64,000 nucleotides of DNA from Chlorobiota bacterium (lineage in GTDB: Bacteria; Bacteroidota; Ignavibacteria; Kapaibacteriales; NICIL-2): NCBI GenBank assembly GCA_026415505.1, contig JAOAGY010000006.1, positions 1-64,000 of the forward strand, read 5' to 3'. The position numbers and the translations under genes are program-made. Shown here one piece after another: positions 44,007 to 53,094 of the stretch. The notes beneath the pieces were generated by a model, which worked only from the letters and a program-made list of their open reading frames with translations, was not told the origin of the DNA and ran no database searches. Numbering within the stretch: the stretch's first letter is position 1; each line of letters opens with the position of its first letter.

Positions 44007-46205
44007 TTACTCCTCGACGTGCCCTACACGCAGTCGCACGCCGGCGTAGATCGTCCGTTGATCGAGCGGACCCCACACCAGCGATGCATCGAAGAACGGC
44101 GAGCGCGGCAAATTCGCGGCAATGACGGCGACCGGTTGCAGCACGTTGGCAAGATTCTCGATGCCGGCGTAGAATTCCCACGGGCTGCTCGCCGGACGCC
44201 AATTGACCTGCACCGACGCGCGCACGTAGTCCGGGAAACGCTCGGCGAAACGATACTCCGCCGGATTGTCCGCCGTCGTCGGGATGCGCCCGCTCGAATA
44301 CCACACCAGCAGCGGGTTGATTTCCCAGACGCCGTCGCTCGACTGCCACGAGGCTGCCACGAGTACACGATGCGGCGATACCAGTGGCTGCAAGCGGAGC
44401 ATGCCGCCAGTTTCCATGTACGTGTCCATCAGGCGATACGCCACCGTGACGTCCAGCCGCGGCAGCAGCGTCGTGGCAAGCTGCAGCAGCGCACTGTTGG
44501 CGTATCCACGTCCGGCATAGACGATCGCCAGCTCGCGCGCCGACCGATCGAAGTCGGTCACCAATTGCCGCTCGAAGCGCGTGTGATAGAACTCGCCGTC
44601 GAGCGTCACGGCGCGATCGCCGAACGAGAACGTCGCCGTCATACCACCGCCGACGTTGACGGCACGCTCGGGCAACACTGCCGAATCGAGCACGACGCGC
44701 CGGTTGTTGAGAAACGCAGCAGCATTGTCGGCGATCGCCAGTGGAACGCGCCATCCCGTTCCCGCCGATAGTCGCACCGTGACCAGTTCCGTCGGCGAGT
44801 ACTTGACGTGCATGCGCGGCGTCAGTTGCGAGCCGAACATGTTGTGCCAATCGTTGCGAACGCCCAACGTCACAACGAGCGCCGGCGATGGTGACCATGT
44901 GGCTTCGGCAAAGACGCCGGGTACAACCTCGGTTCGCTGACGAACCGTCGAGTCGAGTTGCTCGTGCGGGGCGTCGTAGAAAAGCGAGCCGCCCCAAAGG
45001 ATTTTCAGTTCCTCGCTGGGCTGGGTGACGCCGACCGCTTTGGCAAAAGCGTAGTTCTCCCGCGCACTGATCCGGCGTTCGCCTGCGACCGTCGAAAGGC
45101 GCTGCGCGCTGAGCGCCACTTGGATACCGATGCGATCGGCGATCGGCGATTCCAGCTCGTTGAATGCGAGCTTTGCCCAGCCGTCGAGTCGTTCGGTGGT
45201 CGTCTCGATGCGGTAGCCTGCCGAACCGTCGGTCCATGCGCCCATCGTGCCGCTGCGGTAATTGCCCCATGTGGGATGCAAAGCGAGCTGCGCTTCGCGA
45301 TCGCCGTGCTGCCACAACATGCGCGCAAATCCACCGACGTTGCCGAAACGCGGCATGTCCATAAAGCCATCGCCGTTGGCGTCGATGTCGCGCTGGAACA
45401 TTCGCCCGTGGATCATAGCCATCGTGTACAGCTCGTCGGAAAGCTTCTGCGCACTCGACAGGTTCACTTCCGCGCGTCCGAGATGATTGGCGAACGCATT
45501 GGCAAAAAGCGGCACGTCGCGATTCGGTTTTTTCAGCTCCACGTTGATTTGCCCGGTGATGCCGTCGTAGCCAGCCAAGACCGATGCGGCGCCTTTGGAA
45601 ATGCTGATGCCATCGAGAAACGGTCCGGGGATGTCGTCGAGCGCGAAGGCATTGGTAACGCCGCGCAGCAGGGGTATCGCCTCGATCAAGCCGGTGGTGT
45701 AAATGCCGCGCAAGCCGAGCAAACGAATCGTCTTGGCACCGAGCACAGCGTCCGACAGTTGCACTTCGACCGATGCGCTTCGCTCGAACGATTCGGCGAG
45801 TGTGCAACACGCCGACTGCTCCAACTGCCGCTGAGTGACCAACTCGGTGCGAATCGGCGCAGCAGCAGCAATCGAGGTCGCTTCGCCTTCGACACGCACA
45901 GGGCGAGCCTCGAATTCGGCATCGAGCACGATGTCGAGATGGTGCTGCGCCGGCTCGACGACGAGCGTGTCGCTCCGGTATCCGACAGCGCTGACGATGA
46001 GCGTATCGGTGCGACTGGGGCGCTCGATCGAAAAGCTGCCGTCGTTGCGCGCGATCGCGCCGCGGCTGGAGTTTTTCCATACGATGCGTGCGCCAGCGAT
46101 CGGCGCGATTGTGCCATCGGGCGAGCGTCCGCGCACTGTCCCGACCAGCGGCTGAGCACTGAGTTCGACGATCGCAACTGCGATCGCTGCGAGAATGATT
46201 TTCAT
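44007..46205 (-). CDS. TonB-dependent outer-membrane receptor
   Basis: The 732-residue receptor has a signal peptide. An N-terminal CarboxypepD_reg-like domain (about 20-95; GARIVWKNSSRGAIARNDGSF) comes before the plug domain (about 105-215; TIRLLGLRGIYTTG, VLAGYDGITGQINVELKKP) and a 22-strand-type barrel. It lacks a clear TonB-box but has the usual plug. It is the third gene of a minus-strand operon headed by an HMA metal-binding protein and a Cys-rich protein, so the substrate is probably a metal, copper being the most likely. Confidence 0.9.
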   Translation of the reverse strand: MKIILAAIAVAIVELSAQPLVGTVRGRSPDGTIAPIAGARIVWKNSSRGAIARNDGSFSIERPSRTDTLIVSAVGYRSDTLVVEPAQHHLDIVLDAEFEARPVRVEGEATSIAAAAPIRTELVTQRQLEQSACCTLAESFERSASVEVQLSDAVLGAKTIRLLGLRGIYTTGLIEAIPLLRGVTNAFALDDIPGPFLDGISISKGAASVLAGYDGITGQINVELKKPNRDVPLFANAFANHLGRAEVNLSSAQKLSDELYTMAMIHGRMFQRDIDANGDGFMDMPRFGNVGGFARMLWQHGDREAQLALHPTWGNYRSGTMGAWTDGSAGYRIETTTERLDGWAKLAFNELESPIADRIGIQVALSAQRLSTVAGERRISARENYAFAKAVGVTQPSEELKILWGGSLFYDAPHEQLDSTVRQRTEVVPGVFAEATWSPSPALVVTLGVRNDWHNMFGSQLTPRMHVKYSPTELVTVRLSAGTGWRVPLAIADNAAAFLNNRRVVLDSAVLPERAVNVGGGMTATFSFGDRAVTLDGEFYHTRFERQLVTDFDRSARELAIVYAGRGYANSALLQLATTLLPRLDVTVAYRLMDTYMETGGMLRLQPLVSPHRVLVAASWQSSDGVWEINPLLVWYSSGRIPTTADNPAEYRFAERFPDYVRASVQVNWRPASSPWEFYAGIENLANVLQPVAVIAANLPRSPFFDASLVWGPLDQRTIYAGVRLRVGHVEE

Positions 46206-46315
46206 GGTGTCATTGTTTGCAACGGTTCGACATGGGAAACAGCGTTCGAGTCACGCGCACAGAAGCCGGCACAGCCAGCTCCTCGGCGCAGCATGCACGG
46301 GAACCGTTGCAGCGA

Positions 46316-46717
46316 CTATAGGCGGAAACGCTGGAGAACAGGCGGGGAAGAGCGAGACTCGATGTCGGCAGCGATCGAATGTGGGATGCCAACGACGGCT
46401 GTCGGCAGCGACGCGAGCGGAAGAAGGTGCACGCTCGGTGCCGCCGGCAGTGCTGCTGGTGTCGCTTTGTCCGGGCGTGGAGCGCCGATCGGCAGCAGCA
46501 GATACACCGATGCCGTCGTGCAGCACCCGTCACTGCTTGCAAGTCGGCACTCGTCGGTTGCATCGTCACTGCAGCAGCAATCGTTTGCCGATCGGTAGAG
46601 CGCGAGCGATTCGACCGTACCGCAGCACCAATGCAAACTGACAGCAAGTCCCTCGCTGGCGGTGAGCAGGACAGCCAGCATCGCAGCACTGACGATCGGT
46701 CGAATCGCTCGCATCAT
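46316..46717 (-). CDS. HYC_CC_PP-like Cys-rich exported protein
   Basis: The 133-residue product has an N-terminal hydrophobic signal (IRPIVSAAMLAVLLTA). It also has the Cys motifs SLHWCCGTVESL, NDCCCSDDATDEC and SDGCCTT, in the spacing of small HYC_CC_PP-type proteins found beside metal TonB receptors in Bacteroidota. The C-terminal half is Pro/Ala-rich. It may bind a metal near the membrane. The start is either of two adjacent ATGs (46717 or 46714). It follows the HMA gene by 4 bases; a 110-base gap separates it from the TonB receptor gene. Confidence 0.72.
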   Translation of the reverse strand: MMRAIRPIVSAAMLAVLLTASEGLAVSLHWCCGTVESLALYRSANDCCCSDDATDECRLASSDGCCTTASVYLLLPIGAPRPDKATPAALPAAPSVHLLPLASLPTAVVGIPHSIAADIESRSSPPVLQRFRL

Positions 46718-46721
46718 CGCA

Positions 46722-47093
46722 TCAGTGGTTGTTGTGTGGATTGCCGTCGCGGTAGCGGCAGCACTTCGGCAGTTTGTTGTACGCCTCGTCGCTGGCTTTG
46801 ACGTCGTCGGTATCGTAGCCTTGCTCGGCGATGATTTCCTTGATGCGGCGTTCGGTCAGCAGAGCAGGATCGTAGGTGATCGTAAACTGCTTGGTCTTTT
46901 TGTCCCACGTCGCGCTTTCGACGCCGCTCATGTCCTTGAACGGTCGCTCGATGTTCTTTTTGCACTTGTTGCAGTTGCCGTACACGGTGAACGTTGCGGT
47001 GACCGTCGAGCGTTCTTTTGCGGCGGGCGCTTGCTGTGCCCACACGCCCGAGCCGACGAGCATCAGCGCGAGCAATACTCCGAGTGTGCGCAT
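46722..47093 (-). CDS. Exported heavy-metal-associated (HMA) domain protein
   Basis: The 123-residue product has a signal peptide MRTLGVLLALMLVGSGVWAQ, then an HMA domain (about 30-100) with the metal site YGNCNKCKKNI (C41xxC44). The motif differs from the MxCxxC of cytoplasmic CopZ in lacking the Met. The C-terminus has CC and HNNH (PKCCRYRD, NPHNNH), which may bind metal too. It is likely a periplasmic metal chaperone. The ATG at 47093 is preferred over the track start at 47303, since those residues run through the operator. Confidence 0.88.
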   Translation of the reverse strand: MRTLGVLLALMLVGSGVWAQQAPAAKERSTVTATFTVYGNCNKCKKNIERPFKDMSGVESATWDKKTKQFTITYDPALLTERRIKEIIAEQGYDTDDVKASDEAYNKLPKCCRYRDGNPHNNH

Positions 47094-47157
47094 GGCATGG
47101 TGCTCCGAAATGGTTGAACGTGCAATGCAAAAATGCAGCGAACCGAGCATCGAACCG

Positions 47158-47197
47158 TGTACACGAAACGGGGTGCACGGTACAAAATTGTGCAGTG
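47158..47197 (-). promoter_or_regulatory. Operator/promoter of the metal operon
   Basis: TGTACA (47158-47163) and, 21 bases on, GGTACAAAATTGTGCA (47179-47194) repeat the two-part motif found at 98-135. The outer flanks TGCAC and GTGCA form another inverted repeat around the core. On the minus strand, TTTTG and TGTACA are 19 bases apart, consistent with promoter boxes overlapped by a regulator site. Confidence 0.5.
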
Positions 47198-47256
47198 ACG
47201 AGTGCCCCATTGCTACGACCGGTCCGCCGTCGGTCGGGCATATCCGCACAGAAGAA

Positions 47257-48387
47257 TTAGTCGAGCGCCCGCTCGTAGAGCCGATACGTCTTGTACCGCA
47301 CACCGTGCATGGTGTGCTCCAACGCGTGATTCATTTCGGCGTTGGTTTCGAGTATCCACGAGGCTTCGCCCCAGCGAATGCCACGCTTGTGTGCACGTTC
47401 GCCGATTTCCCAATACAGCACTGCGTCGATGCCTGTCCGGCGATATTGCGGGAGCAGACCCAAAACGATGATGCGCACGGTGTCGATGGCTTTCCGCTTG
47501 GTGAGCAAATGCCACAATCCCGGCAGAAGTCGTCCGCTGCGATTGTGGATCAAGCACTGGTTGATGTCCGGTAGCGCCAGTGCAAAGCCCGCCGGCTTGC
47601 CGTCCACTTCGGCGATCAGAACCAAGTCGGGATCGGCGATCTGCTTGAGATCGGCAGCGAGAAAATCGAATTCGGCATCGGTCATTTTCACAAAACCCCA
47701 GTTCTTTTCCCACGCCGTGTTGTAGATGTCCTTGAGCAGTGCGACGTCGCGCCGGAACTGCTGGCGATCGCGAAAGTTCATCGCGCGAATGTGCACACCC
47801 GTTCGCTGGCGCACGATGCCGATCATGCGTTGGAGTTTTTCCGAGCGATACGAATTCTGGTCGAGCAAGTATGCGTACAAGTCCATCGCCTTTTGCAATC
47901 CCCATCCTTCGAGCAGCTCGGCGTAGTACGGCGGGTTGTACGTCATCAACACGACCGGCGGGCGATCGAAACCTTCGACGAGCAAGCCGCACTCGTCGTT
48001 CATCGAGGGATTGACCGGACCGCGAATGTGCGTCATACCGTGAAGCATCAGCCACTCGGCAGCAGCGTCGAGCAATGCCGCCGTTACTTCCTGCGATCGG
48101 ATGCTCTCGTAGAAACCGAAAAATCCCACGCGGTCGCCGTGGGTGCGGTTGTGATTGTCGTTGACGATCGCGGCGATACGACCGACCGGTGTCGAACCGT
48201 CCATCGCCAAAAACAGCGCGATTTTGCTGTGCTCGTAGAACGGATTGCGCCGCACGTCGAGCAGCTTCATCCGGTCGAAAATCAACGGCGGTACCCAATT
48301 GCGGTCGCCGCGATAGAACGCCCACTGCGCCTTGACAAAACGAAGCCGATCGCGGCGGCTGCTTTCATCGAGTCGGACGAGGTTCAT
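47257..48387 (-). CDS. GNAT-like acyltransferase of unknown substrate
   Basis: The 376-residue cytoplasmic protein has GNAT-like character: PVGRIAAIVNDNHNRTHGDRVGFFGFYES, IRGPVNPSMNDECGLLVEG, then a C-terminal acetyl-CoA-type segment IIVLGLLPQYRRTGIDAVLYWEIGERA. It matches a family of long N-acyltransferase-like proteins without known substrate (related in style to YghO-type proteins). The ATG at 48387 has AGGAG 9 bases before it and is preferred over the track start at 48411. It is 27 bases after the tamB stop, so it is probably co-transcribed with tamB. Confidence 0.78.
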   Translation of the reverse strand: MNLVRLDESSRRDRLRFVKAQWAFYRGDRNWVPPLIFDRMKLLDVRRNPFYEHSKIALFLAMDGSTPVGRIAAIVNDNHNRTHGDRVGFFGFYESIRSQEVTAALLDAAAEWLMLHGMTHIRGPVNPSMNDECGLLVEGFDRPPVVLMTYNPPYYAELLEGWGLQKAMDLYAYLLDQNSYRSEKLQRMIGIVRQRTGVHIRAMNFRDRQQFRRDVALLKDIYNTAWEKNWGFVKMTDAEFDFLAADLKQIADPDLVLIAEVDGKPAGFALALPDINQCLIHNRSGRLLPGLWHLLTKRKAIDTVRIIVLGLLPQYRRTGIDAVLYWEIGERAHKRGIRWGEASWILETNAEMNHALEHTMHGVRYKTYRLYERALD

Positions 48388-48414
48388 GACGGAAGCTCCT
48401 GAGTGTGACACATA

Positions 48415-51400
48415 CTACGGCACACGCCAGCCCAAACGGAACTCCCACTGCTTTTGCTGCCGGGAGAGACTCTGCCCAGGATTGGCAGTCGCCTGGAATT
48501 GCGCGACGAGATTGCGGAGCCATTCGATCCCGAGCGTGTTGCCGATCGACAGGTCGAGCGTGATCTGGCTGTTCTGCGCAAGGTCCGCCACCGAGCCGCC
48601 GACGGTAACGTTGGCGCCGAAGAGTTGCCCGGTCAGCATGATGCGCGCTTGCGAGAGACTGGTCACGTCGCTCGAACCGAAATCGATGTTGACGTTTTTG
48701 ATAACGCCGCCCTGGAGCGCGTTGGTCAAAAATGCGGAGATCGCTGCCGATCGCGCTGCGTTGACGCTTTGATCGATCGCACTGGCAGTGACAGCACCCC
48801 CAGTGCCACCGGTGAGTTCTTCCTGCGTTCGTCCGAAGAGCACCAGCAGCAGCGCATTGGTCATGATGCGCACCGAGTCGCCGCGAGTTCCGGGTGCTTC
48901 TTCGCCGTTGATTTCGTAGGTCATCCGCACACGCGGTTTGCTCTTGGTGCCCGTGATGAAGAGGATCACACGGTAGCGCTCGCGGCGATTGTCGCTGCCG
49001 ACCAGGCGCTCGCCGTCGTACACGGCACGAAGGTCCACTTCGGGATTGTCAATGGCGCCGGTGGTGAAGCGTAAGCGTCCGCTGGCAGTGAACGTGCTGT
49101 AGAACTTGTAGGTCGAGCTGGGATCGACCACGAGCGTTCCACGCAATTCGGTTCGACGCGTCCCATCGCGGACAAAACGCAAATACTCGGCACGGTTCTC
49201 CTGCTCGACGAATGCGACCAATTGCTCGACGCTCGAAAAATCCATCTTGACGCGCATTTGCCGGCGAATCTTGACGTCCACTGCTGTGTAGAGCCGCTCG
49301 GCGAAACCCGGCGTGATGCTCAGTCGCACCGGTGCGCTCGGTGTGCCGCTGCGTGGCGGCAGATCGCCGATCGTCGTATCGCTTCGGGGAACGATCTCGA
49401 CGGCGTCAGTGACGACGTAGCCTGCGCCCACTTTGCGGTAGGTAAAGCTCGACGTTTGCACCGTCACTGCTGTCGTCGGCGGGAAGGTAACGTCGGCATC
49501 CTCGATGCGCAGAAAGCCACCCAGATGCGGTCGCTCGATCGTGCCGCTCAGATGGAGTTGCCGAAGGCGATTGTCTTCTTCCGTCGAAATGACCACTCTG
49601 CCGTACATCGTGTTGTTGACCGCTGCGGTCGCATTGCTCATCACCAAAAAGCCGCGCTCGCCCGGAATCGTGATGGCGATGTCGAGTGCATCGGGTTGAA
49701 AATCGCGCAGCGTCACCGTTCCCGTGATACGCGCGGTTCCGCCGACCAAATCAGCCGGATCGTTGAACAGCTCGATCGGCTCCAGCCGAAGGACGTTGTC
49801 ATCGAGCACGATCACGCCCCGGCTGCGGTAGCGAATGTTGGTTGCCGCGACGAGAAACTCGCAATCGTCGTACTCGGCTTTGCCACGGAAGACGATCGAA
49901 CCCGGCAAGCTCCCCGTGATGCTCAGTTGCAAATCGGCGGTGCCGCGCATTTGCGACAGCGCCGGCAAAAACGGCTCGACGATCGCCAGCGACAGCTTGT
50001 GCGCCGTTGCGTAGATCGCGATCGGCTTGCGCTCCGATACCGAAACATGCAGCGGTGCCAGCGATACCGCAAGTGGCAACGATTCGATGCGCAGCTCGAA
50101 TGCTGTGCGCTCGCTGCCGTCAGCCTGCGAAACAAGAATCGCTGCGTTCCCCAAAAGCGTGCTACCGTCGTAGCTGAACGTGAAGCGATGGTCACCGATC
50201 GGCAGGTCGCCATAAGCAATGTCGCGCATGCTGCCGTAGAGCCAGATGCGCGGTCGTTGCCACTGCCCTTCGATGCCGATCGTGAGCGAATCGCTCGTTC
50301 CGGACACATGCTGCACCAGCTCGAAAGCGCCGAGTGCCGGAATCGCCGTCAAATCGCGCAGATCGAAGTTCCGCAGCACGATGCGCAGCGCTGCGATGCC
50401 GTCTGCGCCGAGCTGCCCGTCGAGATCGAGCGTTGCGTCGCTTTGCTCGTGGAAAAGCTGCACTCGATCGAGCACGTACCGCCCGCTGGGATCGAGTCGC
50501 ACCGATAGTGGCGAGCGCGCACACCACGAAAACGTCTCCGACAGCCCCGCACAGAGTCGTTCGACAGCGATGCCGACGCTGCCATCCGGCTCGGGTACGA
50601 TGGTCGCTGCCAGCGACAGCGGCATCGTGTTTTCCAGCCATGCAGTATCGGTCGCGATGTGGAGCCGCATGCCGTTCCACTGCCACTGGAGCGATGGACG
50701 CACGATGCGGAACGTGCCGACACGAAGGACGGAATCGACCGCCAATCGAATGTCCGCAGCGTCCACATGCGGTGTGCGATCGAGCGCGGAAAGTTCGAGC
50801 GCCACCGAGCCACGTGCCGGCATCGAAGCCAGGTAGAAACCGTCGGGCATCGAAACGATCAGTCGTTTGACGTCGAGCGAGTCGAAACGCGCACGGCTTC
50901 GATTGCCCGCAGCGGAAATTCTGCCGACGAGCGTCGCTTCCGCTTCGACGACCGTCGGCGCCAGCAGCGGCGCCAGCAGCGACAAGCTTTTCGCTCTGAC
51001 CGTCACTTCGGCGTCGATCGTATCGCGTGCCCCGATCATCGGCGCCAGCGGCGATTCGGCTTTCCCTTCGGCACGTGCCACGATGCGACGCATCAGCGTG
51101 TCCACAAGCTGAAGATGTCCCGACACGAAGCGTTCCAAGCCCGGCAACGTGTATCGTCCGACGATGCGCGCTTCGATTTGCGGCGACCGCACCTGAAGAA
51201 CACGGCTGCCGTCCGAATCGAAGTCGAACACCGCACCGAGTTCGAACGGGAAAACGGCGCGATCCTGGAACACGAGCTCGGCAATGTCTGCATCGAGTCG
51301 AACGCGCAGACTATCGAGCGTCGCACCGGTGCTTTCAAACTGAACACGCGCCGACAGCAACGCCGGCAATTGCGCGCTCCCCAGCATTCGATCGAGCGGC

Positions 51401-53022
51401 AAGTGCTCGCTTTCGACGAGAAACGTCGCTCGATGCGGAGCGGAAAATTCGAACGACCCGTGTGCCGAAAGCGTCGGTGTTCCGTCGGTGCCGTGCCGAT
51501 CGAGTGTCGCTGCCAGTGTATCGAGCACGAGTGCGCCGCGTTCGATGCGTGCGACGATTGTGGCATGCTCGACGCCGATGCGCTCGATCGAACTGCTGTC
51601 GAGCCGAACGCGAGCTGCGACCATCGCACGCTCGGGCGTCGTTCCACTACCGGTGACGGTGAAGACCGCATGAAGCGAGGTTTGCGGCAGCGTCGTATCG
51701 AACGACGCAAGATCGAGGGCGCTGGTTTTGCCTTCGATGTCGTAGCCGATCGTGCTGCCAGTCAGCGCCAGACGAGCGTTTCCCTCGATAGTCCCCGCCA
51801 TCGTGGCGACACTGCCACCGACGACGAGCGAATCGGTGCCCCCGCGGGCGATGATGCGTTCGATACGGCACTTTTCGAGCGCTGGTATCGCCGGCAATCG
51901 GAGCCAGCTTGCCAATCGGCGCACGTCGTTCCAGCGCATCTCGGAGCGCTCGATGTCGGCGCTCCACCGGAGGCGATCCGGGCTGCCGAGCGACACAGCG
52001 CGCCCGCTGCCGCGAATCACGGTCGAACCGCTGGCAAGCTGCGCGCGAGCGATGTGCACAGAATCCACCGTTCCTTCCACCTCGGCATCGAGCGTCACCG
52101 GCGCACCGATCGGCGCTTCGGCGGGAAGTACGTATCGTGCATCGTTCGGATCGAGAGCGACGCGGATGCGACCGCTAAGCGGCTGCGTCGGCTCGGTGTA
52201 CCGCACTGCGACACGTTCGAGCTCGACCTGCGACGAGGGGAACACCAGCGCCAGCATCGGCACGCGCAGCTCGGCGGTATCGGCTTCGACGGTGCCGAGC
52301 GCTCGACGCATCGCCCAACCGCTGCGCTCGTCGTACCACGAGAGCCGGTCGAATGCGATTGCGTAGCGTTGCTGGCGAAGGTGCGCAAGAACAGTCGCGC
52401 CGACTTCGACGTCGGACAAACGCAGGTGCAGCGGATCGAAGTGTCCGCTCGTATCGGCGACGCTGAGCGAATCCTCGACCGTGACGGAGCCGTTTCGAAT
52501 TGCAAACGACCGCACGTACACCAGCAGCGACGGCGGTTCCGATGGCGGCGATGTGTGCGGTCGGAGGATGTGCTCGACGTTCCAGGTGCTGTCGCGGCGG
52601 CGAGCGATGTGGATGCGCGGTGAATCCACGTGCAGTCGAGCGATTGAAACCGTGCGGAAAACGAGCGCTTCCGGTACGTACAGCAGCTCGACATGCGGAG
52701 CGGCGAAAACGGTATCGCCACCTGCGACAAGTGCGACCGAATCGAGCTCGATGCCGCGGAAGACATCGACACGCACGCTTCCGATCGTCAGTTCTGCCGC
52801 CAGCTCGTCGCGAAGTAGTTGCTGGAGAAACTCTGCAAGCCAGCGATTGAATACCGAGGTCTGCGCAAGCACAAAGAGCGCAATCCCCGCGAGTAACACC
52901 AGCGACCCGCTCGCAGCAATCGTCAATGCTGCCAGCCGAAGCAGCCGCCGTGCCGGTGGCAACCCGCCGGCAAAGCGCAGCGACAGCAGACCGTATCGGA
53001 AGCGGCGTTTCATCGGGTTCAT
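48415..53022 (-). CDS. tamB: Translocation and assembly module protein TamB
   Basis: The 1535-residue inner-membrane-anchored protein spans the periplasm. One N-terminal helix (about 28-55, AALTIAASGSLVLLAGIALFVLA) precedes a long series of beta-rich AsmA/TamB repeats, with an N-terminal sub-domain around 60-180. The C-terminal TamB/DUF490 domain has LQGGVIKNVNIDFGSSDV and ITLDLSIGNTLG. TamB moves phospholipids or assembles outer-membrane proteins together with TamA, which is not adjacent. Its gene diverges from metG in a 72-base gap carrying promoters for both. Confidence 0.93.
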   Translation of the reverse strand: MNPMKRRFRYGLLSLRFAGGLPPARRLLRLAALTIAASGSLVLLAGIALFVLAQTSVFNRWLAEFLQQLLRDELAAELTIGSVRVDVFRGIELDSVALVAGGDTVFAAPHVELLYVPEALVFRTVSIARLHVDSPRIHIARRRDSTWNVEHILRPHTSPPSEPPSLLVYVRSFAIRNGSVTVEDSLSVADTSGHFDPLHLRLSDVEVGATVLAHLRQQRYAIAFDRLSWYDERSGWAMRRALGTVEADTAELRVPMLALVFPSSQVELERVAVRYTEPTQPLSGRIRVALDPNDARYVLPAEAPIGAPVTLDAEVEGTVDSVHIARAQLASGSTVIRGSGRAVSLGSPDRLRWSADIERSEMRWNDVRRLASWLRLPAIPALEKCRIERIIARGGTDSLVVGGSVATMAGTIEGNARLALTGSTIGYDIEGKTSALDLASFDTTLPQTSLHAVFTVTGSGTTPERAMVAARVRLDSSSIERIGVEHATIVARIERGALVLDTLAATLDRHGTDGTPTLSAHGSFEFSAPHRATFLVESEHLPLDRMLGSAQLPALLSARVQFESTGATLDSLRVRLDADIAELVFQDRAVFPFELGAVFDFDSDGSRVLQVRSPQIEARIVGRYTLPGLERFVSGHLQLVDTLMRRIVARAEGKAESPLAPMIGARDTIDAEVTVRAKSLSLLAPLLAPTVVEAEATLVGRISAAGNRSRARFDSLDVKRLIVSMPDGFYLASMPARGSVALELSALDRTPHVDAADIRLAVDSVLRVGTFRIVRPSLQWQWNGMRLHIATDTAWLENTMPLSLAATIVPEPDGSVGIAVERLCAGLSETFSWCARSPLSVRLDPSGRYVLDRVQLFHEQSDATLDLDGQLGADGIAALRIVLRNFDLRDLTAIPALGAFELVQHVSGTSDSLTIGIEGQWQRPRIWLYGSMRDIAYGDLPIGDHRFTFSYDGSTLLGNAAILVSQADGSERTAFELRIESLPLAVSLAPLHVSVSERKPIAIYATAHKLSLAIVEPFLPALSQMRGTADLQLSITGSLPGSIVFRGKAEYDDCEFLVAATNIRYRSRGVIVLDDNVLRLEPIELFNDPADLVGGTARITGTVTLRDFQPDALDIAITIPGERGFLVMSNATAAVNNTMYGRVVISTEEDNRLRQLHLSGTIERPHLGGFLRIEDADVTFPPTTAVTVQTSSFTYRKVGAGYVVTDAVEIVPRSDTTIGDLPPRSGTPSAPVRLSITPGFAERLYTAVDVKIRRQMRVKMDFSSVEQLVAFVEQENRAEYLRFVRDGTRRTELRGTLVVDPSSTYKFYSTFTASGRLRFTTGAIDNPEVDLRAVYDGERLVGSDNRRERYRVILFITGTKSKPRVRMTYEINGEEAPGTRGDSVRIMTNALLLVLFGRTQEELTGGTGGAVTASAIDQSVNAARSAAISAFLTNALQGGVIKNVNIDFGSSDVTSLSQARIMLTGQLFGANVTVGGSVADLAQNSQITLDLSIGNTLGIEWLRNLVAQFQATANPGQSLSRQQKQWEFRLGWRVP

Positions 53023-53061
53023 AGACGTTGCAACTTACCACATCGGCGCGCGAAGCTCCCG

Positions 53062-53069
53062 TATCTTTG
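53062..53069 (+). promoter_or_regulatory. -7 promoter box of metG
   Basis: TATCTTTG (then CGCCTC) matches TA-N2-TTTG exactly and lies 25 bases before the ATG. On the opposite strand TAAGTTGC (53037-53030) may serve tamB, but this is weak. Confidence 0.55.
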
Positions 53070-53094
53070 CGCCTCGAGTCACTCGACATGCAGC

